A DNA stretch of 64,000 nt from Pyxicephalus adspersus (GCF_032062135.1 NC_092860.1:133137674-133201673), one strand, 5' to 3'. Positions 1 through 11,073 are shown, numbered from the stretch's first letter. Numbers and translations: made by a program. The notes: a model not told the origin generated them from the sequence alone.

Positions 1-408
1 GGGGGGGGTAGGGGGTGTAGAAGAAAAACTGGCTTTACAGAATGCATTGGCTTGGCTAAAGAAGAAAAGTTTACACTGTGCTGACCTCTGTATTTAGTTC
101 AATAATCCCTCCCCGACGCAGGGAGCATGGCTTATTTTGACAACTATAAACTGTATTTTGTCAGTCTACACGAAGCGAAGAAACGCAGATTTTACATATA
201 TGTTTCTGTATCTCTAGTGTTACTAGATTATATCATTAAGAGAACATTTTTTTTACTTAAAAGGTGCAACACATTTGTCAGACAAAACCAATGTTTCAGA
301 GACTCTGGAGGTTTATGCAAGGCAGCAGAGAAAAATAAAGAATACGTGGGAAGGTTTCTATAGTGAAGGTGAAATGACATAACGCCAAATAAGCTTTTTT
401 TGACCTAC
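1..408. other. NCAPG intron 8 fragment, no exon seen
   Basis: I see no minus-strand reading that continues the CAP-G protein here. The window opens with a G-rich homopolymer-like run (positions 1-16). The small plus-strand open frame at 127-363 has no recognisable features. Confidence 0.6.
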
Positions 409-549
409 CTTCCTCCCTCTTCACTGGTATCAAGGCAGCCTATTATATAAATCAGCTGCTGGCCAATGAATGCTTTAGTCATCAGGTCTTCAATTTTAGT
501 CATGTCTGCTTTTTCTTCCTCCGTAAGAACAGGAAGCTTTCGAAGGTAA
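409..549 (-). CDS. NCAPG: NCAPG coding exon 8 (last in window)
   Basis: 141 bp. The first base completes Ser (AG|T), then YLRKLPVLTEEEKADMTKIE and LMTKAFIGQQLIYIIGCLDTSEEGG follow, ending two bases into the next codon at AAG|GTAGGT. The acceptor is 'tttccattcag|TTACC'. The next exon is not in the remaining 408 bases. Confidence 0.95.
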
Positions 550-3500
550 CTGAATGGAAAAAAAGTAAAGGATTTGTAAAATGCTGCTCTTGCAATAAAA
601 AACTCAGTATTGAGATTTGTCCCCAAGCTGAAGCAGAACACATGGTAAATGAATGATATATTAATTTTTTTTAACCGACTCCATAATGTCAGACTTTTTC
701 CTAAAGCACAGTAATGCAACACAAGAGTAGGAACAATTTTTAGGAATATTTTTTTCAGTGCAATCTATTCACTTAAACCCAACCCATTTCTGTAAAAATG
801 TTAAAACTGAATCTTAAAGTAGTAAGATCAAAGACAGAAAAGTAGAATTTTCAAGTTAGCAATGTCAGTCCACATGCCCCTCATCACATATGTATTGCAC
901 TGGGATGTGCTGCACTGTGTCCACCACAGTGTGTTGGTATAACACATTGCACATTACTTTCCCCATAAACACAGATCTTCTAATAGTATTGTGGGTCCAC
1001 TTTATTTTTGTGCACTGAAGCATGTTGCAATGCAATGTAGAGAATCACAACCTGCACCATTTACCCAGGACACGGCAATGTAGTGGCAAACAGTAAATTT
1101 TTATCAGGCAGTTTCTTCACATTTCATTCATGATACTAAAAGGTCAATTTAAAATGTGTTCACCCAAATAGTCACAAGTGTTCCTGAATAAATTCACATG
1201 GAAAAGTATTGGATGAAAGTTGTGTAAATCTTGTGTGAAAACATTTTAATTAAACTCCAGGAAACAAATATTGTCTAAATAGAAGAGATGTGTATTGTTG
1301 ACAGTCACTTCAGCTCACTCTCCTTGTTCAGGATTAAGTGGGATTTTATTCAGTTTTTTTATTTTATTTGGAATGGTTTTCCTCGTCCTATTCGCCTACA
1401 TTCTACTCATTTAAAAGAGCACTTAAAACCCATCTTTTCAAACTGTCTTCTTCTGTCACCTAAACACTCGCTACTTCCCACCATTCCATATCTCCCCTCC
1501 TATTGTGTGTTACTTCCCCCACCTCCTAGATTGTAAGCTCTTGGGGGCGGGGTCCTCTCCTCCTGTGTCACTGCCTGTACCCATCTGTCATTTGCAACCC
1601 CTATTTAATGTACAGTGCTGCGTAATATGTTGGCGCTATATAAATCCTGAAAGTTTTTGTAACCAGAGTTCAGCCTTATGGTTTCAGTTCCTTTATTAGA
1701 ACATTGTTACCTTAACAGATACTCTCCATACACAGCTGGTTCTGGCATAATTTGCTCGAGTGCAGCCTCGCCTTCATCCCCTTTGGATTTGACGTAATCA
1801 CAAAGTGCCTTCCAATATAAAACATTTTCAGGAGTCAACGTATCCAGTGGGATAAGTTTTCTGAAAAATGGAAAGAAATTGTCTGCAATCAAACTGTAAA
1901 AATTCTATTACTAAGCAACTTCATATCTCACTATATGCCCTTTCTGCCCTGGGGAAACAAAGCAGGACCCAATCTTGGTATTTATTCTCAGTAAACAGAT
2001 TGCAATAATAAAACACTTAAAAAAGAGGCTGCTATTGCTCATCTACCCATGAGAACGCTAAATGCCTGACTGTCATGCTGATGCAATCACCTCAATACAT
2101 GAAGGTAATGGCAGAACAAGAATAAAGATGACTTCTGCTTTGAGATTAAACTATCTTTTCAGGAACAGATTTAAAAAAAATTGTTCCTAGAAACAATAAG
2201 GGTGGGACAAATCAATTAAAACCCAGTGGAAAATTGAGATAGTTTAACTTCAAAAAGAAAGTAATGAGAATGGAGCATGATAAAAAAAATTAGAGGTATT
2301 GTTATAAAATATATATTTTAATATTTTAATATTCAGTAAAAGCAGAATCTTCATATAATGGCCAATGCTATTTGCAGATAAGTACAAACTAGATGCAAAC
2401 AAAAGGTTTTAAATCTAGAAAAGATTCTAGACATTTTTGTAGTAAAATATTCTGTGTACCGGTCAGACAACAGAACAACTTTATAGTGCCCCAGTGTACC
2501 TAATTCATTGGCACAGGTTTAGCTACCTTTCATCTACGATTTTGCACTTTTCAACAAGCTCGTTGATAGAGGACAGGGAAAACATTGCATTGAGAGCAGA
2601 GACTGCAACTTCCGGAGAATTTTCCACATCCAGGCGATGAAGTAGCTCCAAGATGTTTCCCTCAGTGTATTTCAGCCATGACTGCAGTAGTTTCTTCTGC
2701 ATTATTCCCTTCACTGCCTCTGTGATAAGACATGCAGATGGTGACAATCAAAAGCTTAGCATTAAAATGTTAAATGCAGGGACATTCAAAATGTTTTTTG
2801 GCAATATTTAGATTGAGTTTACTGTATTCATTAGAATGTAGTCAGTGGAATACTTACCTGATCTGTCATTAAGTCCTTGTTGCAAAAGCTTAACTCTCTG
2901 GGCAATGGTAAGAGCTCTTATGTGAACTTTTTCTGCCAAAACCTTTACCAGGGAAAAAAAACAAAACACAAAAGTGAGATAGTGAGAGCTCAAATCTAAG
3001 CCAAAAAGAATAAGTATAACAGAAGCATTGATTTACTTCCAAATTCTGCACACCAAGATTGGGGTATTCCAAAGAATATAGTCATGTATGTAACCCTAAA
3101 TCGTACAATACCATAGTCTAGAAATTTACATTATTTAGCCATTTTCTTCAGCATAATAATTACGCATAACTACACTGATGTATGCAAGACCAATCTGTTA
3201 CACTACTTACAACTATTGTAACTATTTCAATAAATGAATGTCACTGAAAACCATCTTTCCTAATCATTTACAGTGACAGCAAAACAAATAAAAGCTGTTC
3301 ATTTCTTTGGAGGAGGGAGAGAGGAAGGAAGAGCAAAGTAAAGCGGTCGTCCCTGTACGGGCGCCACTATGGATCAAAAAATGACGTTGGGCAATAATGC
3401 ACACACAACACAATAAGACTTCGGCCTGAGACATTCATGTTGTGTGTATATGTAGCCTCAGAATCATCCATACAATTCTGTAATGCCTGTGAACACCAAC

Positions 3501-6500
3501 AGTCCTCTTCTTCATCTACTTGCAATTGAACTTCTTTGCCTTCTATGTTCCTTGTAATGATTTGACTACACATTCAACAGTAGTCTCTAACAAAATTAAA
3601 AGGTTTGCTCTGGCGTGATCCCTTCTCTGACATAAAACATTTAAACCAATAAAAATGCTTCCTTCTCAAACATTTACCTGGTAGGCAAGCTTCCTCACTT
3701 GCTCCTTTACATCCATAGTGCGCCCGACAATTTTTGGCAAGGTGCTGGCAGAGGGAGCAATGCAAGATAATACAGCTCTCCTTACTTCTGCATTTAAATC
3801 ATTCTCCAACAAATGCATGTAAGCTGCAGAGAAAAAAGAATCATATTTTATAGGATATGAACCATCAGAAGATAAACAAAAGTGACTTTAGTTAACTCTT
3901 TAGTATGATGTATCATTCTATTTTGTAAAATGAGCACACTTGGCAAAACTAATTGTTCAGATCATTCACTTAAATTTGGCTGCACATAGCTAGCTTGACA
4001 TTTTGTTCAAATAAAACATTATATACTACAATATCTGAAGGTGCCTTTATGTCCTGGTAGAAGGGGGCCACCTGTGAGCCAACCAATGCTGGAGTTTATT
4101 GGTCAGTGAACAGATCAATTACCTTGCCGATGGGAGAAATGTTTTGGCTAACTTCCTATTCACAAAGTGCTAAGTATCTGGTTGGCACATTGATCTGATC
4201 CAATATCTATAACAGCTTTAGGGTCAGAACCTATAACAATGCTGCTGTTCTGACTTCAGTGTTTTCCCCAGAATTTTTATTTTTATTTTCAATGGGGTGG
4301 GAAGAAGCTGCAGGCAGGGTCAAAATTTGGCAGGGCAAATTTGCTGTTGCTGCGATAGGAAGCTCATATAGTATAAAAGTAACAAGTATAATCTAGTCAG
4401 CTTTTATCACCCCCTTTACTTTGTTCCAACTCTCGTCATTCAATTTTTTGAATGTATAGCTTCTCACCATTTAATACGGGACAGTTAACATCACTTGGGT
4501 CCTGGAGCCGGGCCAGCGCCAGAACTGCTTGTATACGAACATTGGGTACTCTGTCTGTCACACGTATGAGCATGGCATCGTGGATTTTATCAAACAGGTC
4601 ATCATCAATCTGAGCATTTTCAGGTAAATTTACCAGCAGCTTGTAGATAAGTTGGCAAACTCTAAACCTCACTGCCATGCTATTGGCCATGTGGGACTGA
4701 AACAGAAAAAAACATAATAATGTTAAGTGGTGTCCTTGAAACATTTAACAATACATTCTTTAAAGAAAAAAAATAAATAAAAGTAAGTTCCTTCTTCAAC
4801 TATAGATAATTTTTTAGCACCATCTAGTGTTCATTATACACACTGTATCATGAGGAGGATCCTCAGAAAAAGAATATAATATGAACTTGTTTTAGGGAGC
4901 ATACGATGCACAGAGTTATTATTATTACTACACAGCGCCGTACAAATCCATAGACATGTCATTAGCGGTCACTCAAAGGGGCTCACAATCATCTATTGTC
5001 CCTACCATAGTCAAATGTTTTTAATACAGTCCAAGGACAATTTTGGGAGGCAGCCAATTAACCTAACTGCATGGGATTGGAATGTCGGAGAAAAACTCAC
5101 GCAGACACAGGGAGAACCTACAAACCCCATGCAGATAGCCTCCTGGCTGGGATTCAAACCTGGGATCCAGTGCTGCTAAGGCCAGAGTGCTAACCACTGA
5201 GTCTACAGTTAAATGGATACAACAACTGAACATTCCAATATGATTACAACATCTAAAACACTATGAACGTTAGAAGAGAGGTTAGAAGAGATGTTTTTTA
5301 AAAGAGATCCATCTTTTCTTAAAGCAAACACTTACCAATATAAACACTGAAAAATCATTCATTTTAGATAATTGCTTGCTGTGTTTTTCATTCCATAAAT
5401 TTTTATTCATTTGCTAGAAATTTTGACCATGGCAGGAAGAGTCCAACCGCTTCATACTCTAACCCTCCTCTTGTGTTTAAGACCTCTTCTCCCTTTGCTT
5501 TCCTACATAACATTTAGTAGCTTTTGGGGAGGCCTTCAAAGTACTTGAATGAATGTTAGGCATTTCAATACCTTCAATCCCCAATAAAAAAAGATATAGC
5601 AAAGAACGAGACGGAATGTAATTGATTACTCTATTATGTGAACTTGCGTAGCACTAATTTCACCGCGGTCATAAGATCACCTCCAAGTGGCCAAGCAGGA
5701 ATACGTATACTGCAAATGGGCAAGACCACTTACGCTAGTTTAACTCCTGAGTAAATAAACTTTTAAGGTGGGTTCCTTGGTGTGCAGTGGGTCGACTGTA
5801 ATGAACCAGTCACTAGTTGGTTTGGTAGATTTAGGGCCCTTTCACACCTGCCACCAACTCCTGCTGTGCACCTGGAAGTCATGAACTGCACCAGGCGGAA
5901 TACATTTGCATGCGGCTCTAGCAGTTTTTTCCCAACTGCAACTCAACAGCAAAAAGGAAACTCGAATTGTGATCTGCTGCAGCCATATGCAAAAAATGAT
6001 TTCCTATTCAATTGAATGGGAGAAGTGGGAACCATGGTTAAGCCTGTGACAGAACACTGGGTTTGAAATGGCCCATACTGCTGAGAACTCATGGGAGAGA
6101 GAATCAGGGAAACTCCAGTACAGCAATACTTATTAGCACCATTTAACTTATAGGGCTTACACATAGCAAATCTGAAGTTTGAGAACAAAGGACGAATCCA
6201 GTCTGGAAAAAAAACTTTATTTGAGTAAGCTTTAGTAGGCTTGAGAAGTATTGACCTATTTTAAAAAACAAGCCTTTGTAGTAGTAGGTAGTAGTAGTTA
6301 TAGGCAATGTGGAGAAATTCATTAATAAATCTAGAATAAAGGCACAGAAGTGCAGATTTTAGGTATCCCTCCATGTGAGCTACCATAATGAACTGCAAAA
6401 AAGGAAATGGACTATGTACAAATCAACAGGAAATTAAGATAAAATTTTTTTAACAATATCACGTTTTCTACACCATAAAAAGGCCACTTACCTGAAGGAG

Positions 6501-9500
6501 AAAATTAAATAAATAATTGACAGGAGAATTTTCCTCATCCATCTCATCTTCTTCTTCTTCATTACAACTATGAAAAGAAGTTACAAACTTTGCCACAAAA
6601 TCCATAACCCTTTCCACGGCAGGCTCCCTCCTGTAAACTATTAGGGGGTATTTCAGGTAGTAAATAAATTCTTCAAGAAATATGGTTTTGTCTTCATTCT
6701 GTGAAATGTTAAAAGGTAACAAAGCATTAGCTCTGTATGATGAAAACATAATTATTATACATTTATATGACTTCAAATAAATCAGTTGTTACCAAAGTAA
6801 CGGGGATACTTGTGCTGATGACAGCTGTCTAAGGCTATGTACACACGTCAGATGATTCTTGTCCGCTACAAATCACAGGGCTGGTCTCAGACGAGAATCT
6901 GACATGTGTACAGAGGTTGTCGGACGTTGTTCATGGATCCGTCCTGGTGGATACAAGAATGGCAGAAGATGAATGACCCCAATGCAAGTGAAGGGGAGAA
7001 TGCAGCGGGGTGCTACTTGCTTGTTCTACCCCCTCCCCTCTCCATACAAAAGAATGGAGCTGTGTGTACAGTGCTCGTTCATTTATCTTTCAGTCTTTTG
7101 TTGTTGCAAACGATCATGAAAGATTCTTTCCAATGACAAAAATCTAATGTGTGTACGCAGCCTAAGAGATTTTCACTCTTTGTTGTGTCTACAGGACAAA
7201 AAGTAAAATAGAGGGGGAAACAAAGCTAATTCCCCTGTCATACGAACCACTTTCTACAACAGGAGTCTACATCAATCACTCAGCTTACCCAAGGAATTAA
7301 ACCATTACATTTTTAAAAGCAAGAGAAACCAAAACACAAACAGTTTGGCTTCTTTACTTGTCTTCTTCTGTCTCCTAAACCCTCACAACTTCCCACTACT
7401 CCATGTCTCCCCTCCTATTGTGCGTTACTTCCCCCACCTCCTAGATTATAAGCTCTTCGGGGCAGGGTCCAGCCCTCCTCCTCTGTCACTGTCTGTGATT
7501 TGCAACCCTTATTTAATGTACAGCGCTGCGTAATATGTTGGTGCTATATAAATCCTGTTTAATATTAATGCAATGTTTGGCCAAAAAAGTAAAGATCTAC
7601 AGACTTGACACACAAGATAATTGCTCTTTAACTCAAGAAAGTAAATCCTTGCAAGCAGCAAAGGACTCCTCGCTGGTGAGATTTCCAGTTTTATTCAGAG
7701 ACTTAGTATAGAAAAGACAACAGGCCACCCCATGAAGTGTAGTTCCCACAACTTACTAGCCCCTCTCACCAACAGAACAAAAAGGCACAAAACCGCCCTG
7801 ACATCTAGCAAGAAAAAAAGAGAGAGGGGCTCCCATCTTACAAAAGAAGGGTGAATGGAAAGTACAGGTGCAAACCATCAGCCCTGCCGCTGTTACCTGA
7901 CACAAAGTTATGATGCAGAAGAAAAAAAGCACAGATGTTTAGGTTCTATTGTCCCATGCTCCCTGAGCTAACCCTAAAACTGAGTACCTGCAGATTAGGA
8001 AGGGACCCCAGGAAAGAGTCCAGGGTACATCATCAAGAATGGCTGAAGCTTCAGCCAAACTTACACCTGGAGGTATAAAAAAAAGGGGTAAACCTAAAGA
8101 ACAGTGCACAGCAACACCTAGACACAATTCTAGGTGACCCAATTCATTCTTTAACGTGCAATATATTGCAGAGATGTGGGATTGTGTATAAAAATAAAAA
8201 TCACTGAAATACTCCCTGGTGGAATCTTCCAGTCCATATGTTTCAATAGAAGTCTGAACAATATATAATTTCCAAAGTCCTCCTCCCCAGGCACTGACAC
8301 ACAATTTGATGACATGGAGAGATTGCATGTTGTTCTGAGAAGATGATCTGCATCAAATTATTGCTGGATAGAATGCCAACAGGAGTCCAATTTTATTATC
8401 ATTACACAGTATTTATACAGCGCCAACATAATATGCAGCGCTGTACAAAGTCCACTGTCACATTACTAGATGTCCCTCAAAGGGGCTCACAATCTAAGGT
8501 CCCTACCATAGTCACGTCTTTATTACAGTCTAAGGTCAATTTGGGGGAAAGCCAATAAACTTAACTGCATAGACTGGTTGGATGTCTATATTTGGTACAT
8601 TGATACGAGATTACATGCTGCTGTTTGATTCAATGCTGGATGACCGCAGTCTGGTGTAATTCAGGGGTGAATGATTCCCTTTTTGCTGTTCTCCTCATCT
8701 TGTAATGCTGGGCTAATATGAGTGATTCACCAATGGGAATATTTACCACAATGTAAGGCTCTCTACATCATCCTGAAGAAGGGAATAGGTTTTTCCAGGA
8801 AGCACGTCAATATATTGTAGAGATATGAACTATATAGTTTCTATGATATTAATGGCTTCTATGTGTTTTCGAATGTTTAATACAAAACAATAAAGATTGC
8901 TGCAATTTGAAGGTTGTTGATTTGTATAAACGTGTATGTTACAGAAAGGTGCTAATANNNNNNNNNNNNNNNNNNNNNNNNNNNNNNNNNNNNNNNNNNN
9001 NNNNNNNNNNNNNNNNNNNNNNNNNNNNNNNNNNNNNNNNNNNNNNNNNNNNNNNNNNNNNNNNNNNNNNNNNNNNNNNNNNNNNNNNNNNNNNNNNNNN
9101 NNNNNNNNNNNNNNNNNNNNNNNNNNNNNNNNNNNNNNNNNNNNNNNNNNNNNNNNNNNNNNNNNNNNNNNNNNNNNNNNNNNNNNNNNNNNNNNNNNNN
9201 NNNNNNNNNNNNNNNNNNNNNNNNNNNNNNNNNNNNNNNNNNNNNNNNNNNNNNNNNNNNNNNNNNNNNNNNNNNNNNNNNNNNNNNNNNNNNNNNNNNN
9301 NNNNNNNNNNNNNNNNNNNNNNNNNNNNNNNNNNNNNNNNNNNNNNNNNNNNNNNNNNNNNNNNNNNNNNNNNNNNNNNNNNNNNNNNNNNNNNNNNNNN
9401 NNNNNNNNNNNNNNNNNNNNNNNNNNNNNNNNNNNNNNNNNNNNNNNNNNNNNNNNNNNNNNNNNNNNNNNNNNNNNNNNNNNNNNNNNNNNNNNNNNNN

Positions 9501-10070
9501 NNNNNNNNNNNNNNNNNNNNNNNNNNNNNNNNNNNNNNNNNNNNNNNNNNNNNNNNNNNNNNNNNNNNNNNNNNNNNNNNNNNNNNNNNNNNNNNNNNNN
9601 NNNNNNNNNNNNNNNNNNNNNNNNNNNNNNNNNNNNNNNNNNNNNNNNNNNNNNNNNNNNNNNNNNNNNNNNNNNNNNNNNNNNNNNNNNNNNNNNNNNN
9701 NNNNNNNNNNNNNNNNNNNNNNNNNNNNNNNNNNNNNNNNNNNNNNNNNNNNNNNNNNNNNNNNNNNNNNNNNNNNNNNNNNNNNNNNNNNNNNNNNNNN
9801 NNNNNNNNNNNCTTGTCTTCTACAATACAGAACCCCTGACAGCTCTGGTGTCAGATCCCCGGTGACACCGGAAGTACATTATTCAGGGGACACCCTGGAG
9901 ATGAGATGACTATAATTACCCTATGTGTGCCCCCCTGTGTAAGGGCCCCGAGCACTCACCTCATCATAGGTGACCCTGAGCCCGGTGACCAGCTTGGCAA
10001 GGTTCTGGTGCGGCTTCTGAGCCAAGTCAAAAGCTTCTTTAATCTGAAGAGCTTTCTTATCCACCGTCAT
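409..10070 (-). CDS. NCAPG: NCAPG, condensin I subunit G (5' eight coding exons; gene continues off left edge)
   Basis: Join on the minus strand: 10070-9960, 6698-6492, 4696-4468, 3823-3678, 2942-2858, 2719-2527, 1860-1711, 549-409. All junctions are GT-AG and their phases match, giving 420 complete codons plus two bases with no stop. The product is the N-terminal part of CAP-G, the HEAT-repeat subunit of condensin I. With SMC2/SMC4, CAP-D2 and the kleisin CAP-H it compacts mitotic chromosomes. Recognised by close match, from memory, to vertebrate NCAPG: an N-terminal 'KEAFDLAQKPHQN', 'REPAVERVMDFVAKFVTSFH', 'ENAQIDDDLFDKI', 'NVRIQAVLALARLQDP', 'EVRRAVLSCIAPSASTLPK', 'GNILELLHRLDVENSPEVAV', and 'EFIGQQL'-like blocks. 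An acidic run (residues 84-93) follows the first helical repeats. Human NCAPG is about 1015 residues, so roughly 60 percent, including the Cnd3-type C-terminal region, lies outside the window. The start is fixed by an in-frame TAA seven codons upstream. Confidence 0.97.
550..1710 (-). other. NCAPG intron 7
   Basis: Non-coding. The right half (about 1350-1652) holds a LINE 3' end listed separately. The rest is AT-rich unique-looking sequence. Confidence 0.7.
1350..1652 (+). mobile_element. LINE 3' end (CR1/L2-like), 5'-truncated
   Basis: On the plus strand an eroded frame reads WNGFPRPIRLHSTHLKEHLK and onward. This resembles the 'WN.LP..IR......FKK.LKTHLF' C-terminal tail of CR1/L2-type reverse transcriptases. 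It is followed by a 3' UTR ending 'acagtgctgcgtaatatgttggcgctatataaatcctg'. The same tail ends the copies at 7338, 14026 (reverse), 36700 and 54856 (reverse). The clade assignment is inference. Confidence 0.7.
1711..1860 (-). CDS. NCAPG: NCAPG coding exon 7
   Basis: 150 bp reading (R)KLIPLDTLTPENVLYWKALC through MPEPAVYGEYLL plus two bases. The acceptor is 'tttccatttttcag|AAAACTTATC' and the donor is TTAAG|GTAACA. 'SKGDEGE..LEQI.PEP.VY..YLL' is a hallmark stretch of vertebrate CAP-G. Confidence 0.96.
1861..2526 (-). other. NCAPG intron 6
   Basis: 666 bp, AT-rich, with no recognised repeat or gene. Confidence 0.7.
2527..2719 (-). CDS. NCAPG: NCAPG coding exon 6
   Basis: 193 bp. The two first bases complete a Glu codon, followed by AVKGIMQKKLLQSWLKYTEG and the highly conserved 'NILELLHRLDVENSPEVAVS'. 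The donor is AAAG|GTAGCT. The acceptor was fixed at 'tatcacag|AGGCAGTG' because the alternative AG two bases later breaks the frame. Confidence 0.96.
2858..2942 (-). CDS. NCAPG: NCAPG coding exon 5
   Basis: 85 bp, starting in phase 0 at VLAEKVHIRALTIAQRVKLL and ending in NDRS plus one base before CAG|GTAAGT. It directly continues exon 4 (LAYQ|VLAEK), as in other NCAPG proteins. The acceptor is 'ccctggtaaag|GTTTTGG', with the pyrimidine tract 10 bases back. Confidence 0.95.
2943..3677 (-). other. NCAPG intron 4
   Basis: 735 bp of non-coding sequence. Short antisense open frames inside it (for example 3367-3573) show no conserved features. Confidence 0.7.
3678..3823 (-). CDS. NCAPG: NCAPG coding exon 4
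   Basis: 146 bp. The acceptor is 'ttctctgcag|CTTACATG' and the donor is CAG|GTAAAT. The two first bases complete an Ala codon, and the frame then reads YMHLLENDLNAEVRRAVLSC and onward to VRKLAYQ. This is a strong match to the HEAT repeat of CAP-G around 'GRT.DVKE.VRKLAYQ'. Confidence 0.97.
3824..4467 (-). other. NCAPG intron 3
   Basis: 644 bp of non-coding sequence. I see no recognised element. Confidence 0.65.
4468..4696 (-). CDS. NCAPG: NCAPG coding exon 3
   Basis: 229 bp, starting in phase 0 (SHMANSMAVRFRVCQLIYKL) and ending after the first base of a codon (AATG|GTGAGA). It carries HEAT-type helices with 'ENAQIDDDLFDKIHDAMLIR' and 'VPNVRIQAVLALARLQDP', both nearly identical in spacing to vertebrate NCAPG. 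Confidence 0.97.
4697..6491 (-). other. NCAPG intron 2
   Basis: Contains a complete reverse-oriented tRNA-derived SINE (4916-5208) and a probable short inverted-repeat element around 5832-6075 ('tagggccctttcacacctgcca' at its left). The remainder is unannotated AT-rich sequence. Confidence 0.65.
4916..5208 (-). mobile_element. tRNA-derived SINE, near full length
   Basis: The minus strand reads from a tRNA-like head (A-box-like 'tcagtggttagcactctggcc', degenerate B-box-like 'ggtttgaatcccagcc') through 'atggggtttgtaggttctccctgtgtctgcgtg' and 'ttaggttaattggctgcctccc' to 'gagcccctttgagtgacc' and the shared tail 'tacggcgctgtgtagtaata'. Family members at 11399, 29486 and 59475 have the same order of blocks. 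Confidence 0.75.
6492..6698 (-). CDS. NCAPG: NCAPG coding exon 2
   Basis: 69 codons, phase 0 at both ends, residues 38-106. The acceptor is 'atttcacag|AATGAAGAC' and the donor is CAG|GTAAGT. It contains the conserved 'YYLKYPLIVYRREPAVERV' helix pair and then an acidic insert EEEEDEMDEE (residues 84-93), which is a known variable acidic loop in CAP-G proteins. Confidence 0.97.
6831..7166. mobile_element. Non-autonomous DNA transposon, 'gtacacacgt' inverted-repeat family
   Basis: The ends are imperfect inverted repeats: left 'aaggctatgtacacacgtcagatgattcttgtc', right (reverse complement) 'cttaggctgcgtacacacattagatttttgtc'. Related copies lie at 31167, 45445 and, more distantly, 61813. The internal open frame at 6906-7136 is not a gene. 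Confidence 0.7.
7338..7558 (+). mobile_element. LINE 3' tail, 5'-truncated
   Basis: Shares 'cttcttctgtctcctaaac', 'gttacttcccccacctcctagatt.taagctctt', and the 3' end 'atttaatgtacagcgctgcgtaatatgttggtgctatataaatcctgttta' with the copy at 1350-1652. Confidence 0.75.
8391..8570 (-). mobile_element. SINE 3' half (tRNA-derived family), truncated
   Basis: Reverse-oriented 'tttatacagcgccaacataatatgcagcgctgtacaaagtc', then 'gtccctcaaaggggctcacaatctaaggtccctaccatagtca' and 'aagccaataaacttaactgcat'. The tRNA-like head is missing. Confidence 0.75.
8958..9811. other. Assembly gap (854 N)
   Basis: A run of N inside NCAPG intron 1. The two open frames that span it are artefacts of translating N as X. 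Gap placement next to SINE/LINE material is consistent with a repeat-caused break. Confidence 0.99.
9960..10070 (-). CDS. NCAPG: NCAPG coding exon 1 (start codon at 10070)
   Basis: 37 codons beginning MTVDKKALQIKEAFDLAQ and ending in VTYDE before a strong donor (GAG|GTGAGT; GT at 9959-9958). The ATG (complement of 10068-10070) has A at -3. An in-frame TAA at 10091-10089 shows there is no longer N-terminus in this exon. It ends in phase 0 and joins exon 2 (NEDKTIFLEEF). Confidence 0.96.
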
Positions 10071-10325
10071 TATCGCGGTTTGTTTTATTTAGCGGTGTCC
10101 CCGTTATATATGGCGCAATGCTTCTCCTGCGAGCCCAGCACCCCCTATACACATACACAGCCCCGCCAGTCACTTATACGCGCTCCCGCCCGCATTCAAA
10201 TCTTGCACCTGCGCAGTACAGGGAGAAAGAGGTGCGTCACGTGACTAGGTAACGCGCCTTACGTTAGGAAGGAACACTCAACGTGCTCGTTCATGTACAG
10301 AGCATCATACGCATGCGCATGCATG
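10071..10325 (-). promoter_or_regulatory. NCAPG: NCAPG promoter/5' UTR region with cell-cycle-type motifs
   Basis: This is the most CpG-rich stretch in the window, immediately upstream of the NCAPG ATG. Seen directly: TTTGAA on the minus strand (10195-10200, a CHR-type sequence) next to the E2F-like GC-rich 'gcgggcgggagcg' (10181-10193); 'ctgcgcag' (10209-10216) and 'gcatgcgcatgcatg' (10311-10325), both NRF1-like; and the palindrome GTCACGTGAC (10236-10245, E-box). CHR/E2F control is known for many G2/M genes, including condensin subunits. The transcription start is not determinable here, and no TATA box is evident. Confidence 0.6.
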
Positions 10326-10515
10326 TGAATGTGTTCCGTCTATAATGTAATATAATAAAACATAGCTCAAGCAATAATATAAATGTCTAATATTAAAAAA
10401 AAAAAAGCACAACCAGTTCCTAATTAGTAATCCCACTATTTTTGTGCTAATATTGGAAGGTTTCGCATGAAACAAAATCTTTTATATTATGCCCCAAGCA
10501 ATTTTTACTGGTTAC

Positions 10516-11073
10516 CCTAAAGCGGGACTATACCAAAGAATAAAAAAAAAATAGCACATACCTTTAATCCCGGAGATCCCTTGGTCACGCTGGACTTTTC
10601 CTTGATCGGGTCCTGTGCCATTCTAGAATTTTCCCAGCGCCGTCATCTTCGTCTTCTTCTTGGTACATTACCATCTTGGACTGCGCAGGTGTGAGATCGG
10701 ATAACGTAGCCTGGTGTAAGGGGGAAAAAATGAGAGATGATCTCACTGCGCATGTGTAAGATCAGCATCTCTTTCTCCTTAGTAAAGCAAAATGCGGCAT
10801 GCGCAGAAGAAGTAGCTAAGAGCTTCCCGGAATGCATGGCGTAGGTATCCCAGGAGGCTCTGCACACCCATTCATTCCTAAACGTCAAGGTGATCAAGGT
10901 AGAAAGGGGAGGTGCAAAAGGGTATTGCATTAAAAAAAAAAGAATATTTATCCTTTTTTTTAAAGGGTAGACAATCCCATTAAAGGGATATAAAGGGTAC
11001 ATATTTTTTTTTTTAAATGAAGGTAAAATACTTTAAATAAAGTGAAATCTTTGGGTTTAGGTCCGCTTTATTT
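10516..11073. mobile_element. Non-autonomous DNA transposon ('taaagcggac' ends)
   Basis: The left end 'ctaaagcgggactata' and right end 'taggtccgctttatt' are inverted repeats. The interior has 'catgcgcagaagaagtagctaagagc' and 'ggcgtaggtatcccaggaggctctg'. Closely similar interior sequence occurs at 37480-37580 and 57390-57440 ('cataggtatcccaggaggctt'), the latter also ending in 'ggtccgctttaa'. Confidence 0.6.

Larger units (their letters stand above)
6699..9959 (-). other. NCAPG intron 1
   Basis: 3.26 kb containing an inverted-repeat transposon (6831-7166), a LINE tail (7338-7558), a truncated SINE (8391-8570) and an 854-base run of N. Exons 1 and 2 join in phase 0 with continuous conserved protein, so no exon need be hidden in the gap. 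Confidence 0.75.

Noticed and set aside
8907..9865. Two about 310-codon plus-strand frames
   Set aside because: They consist almost wholly of X from the run of N, so they are assembly-gap artefacts.
9906..10244. 112-codon plus-strand frame over NCAPG exon 1
   Set aside because: It is antisense to the real NCAPG first exon and promoter. The conserved protein, start and splice site are on the minus strand.
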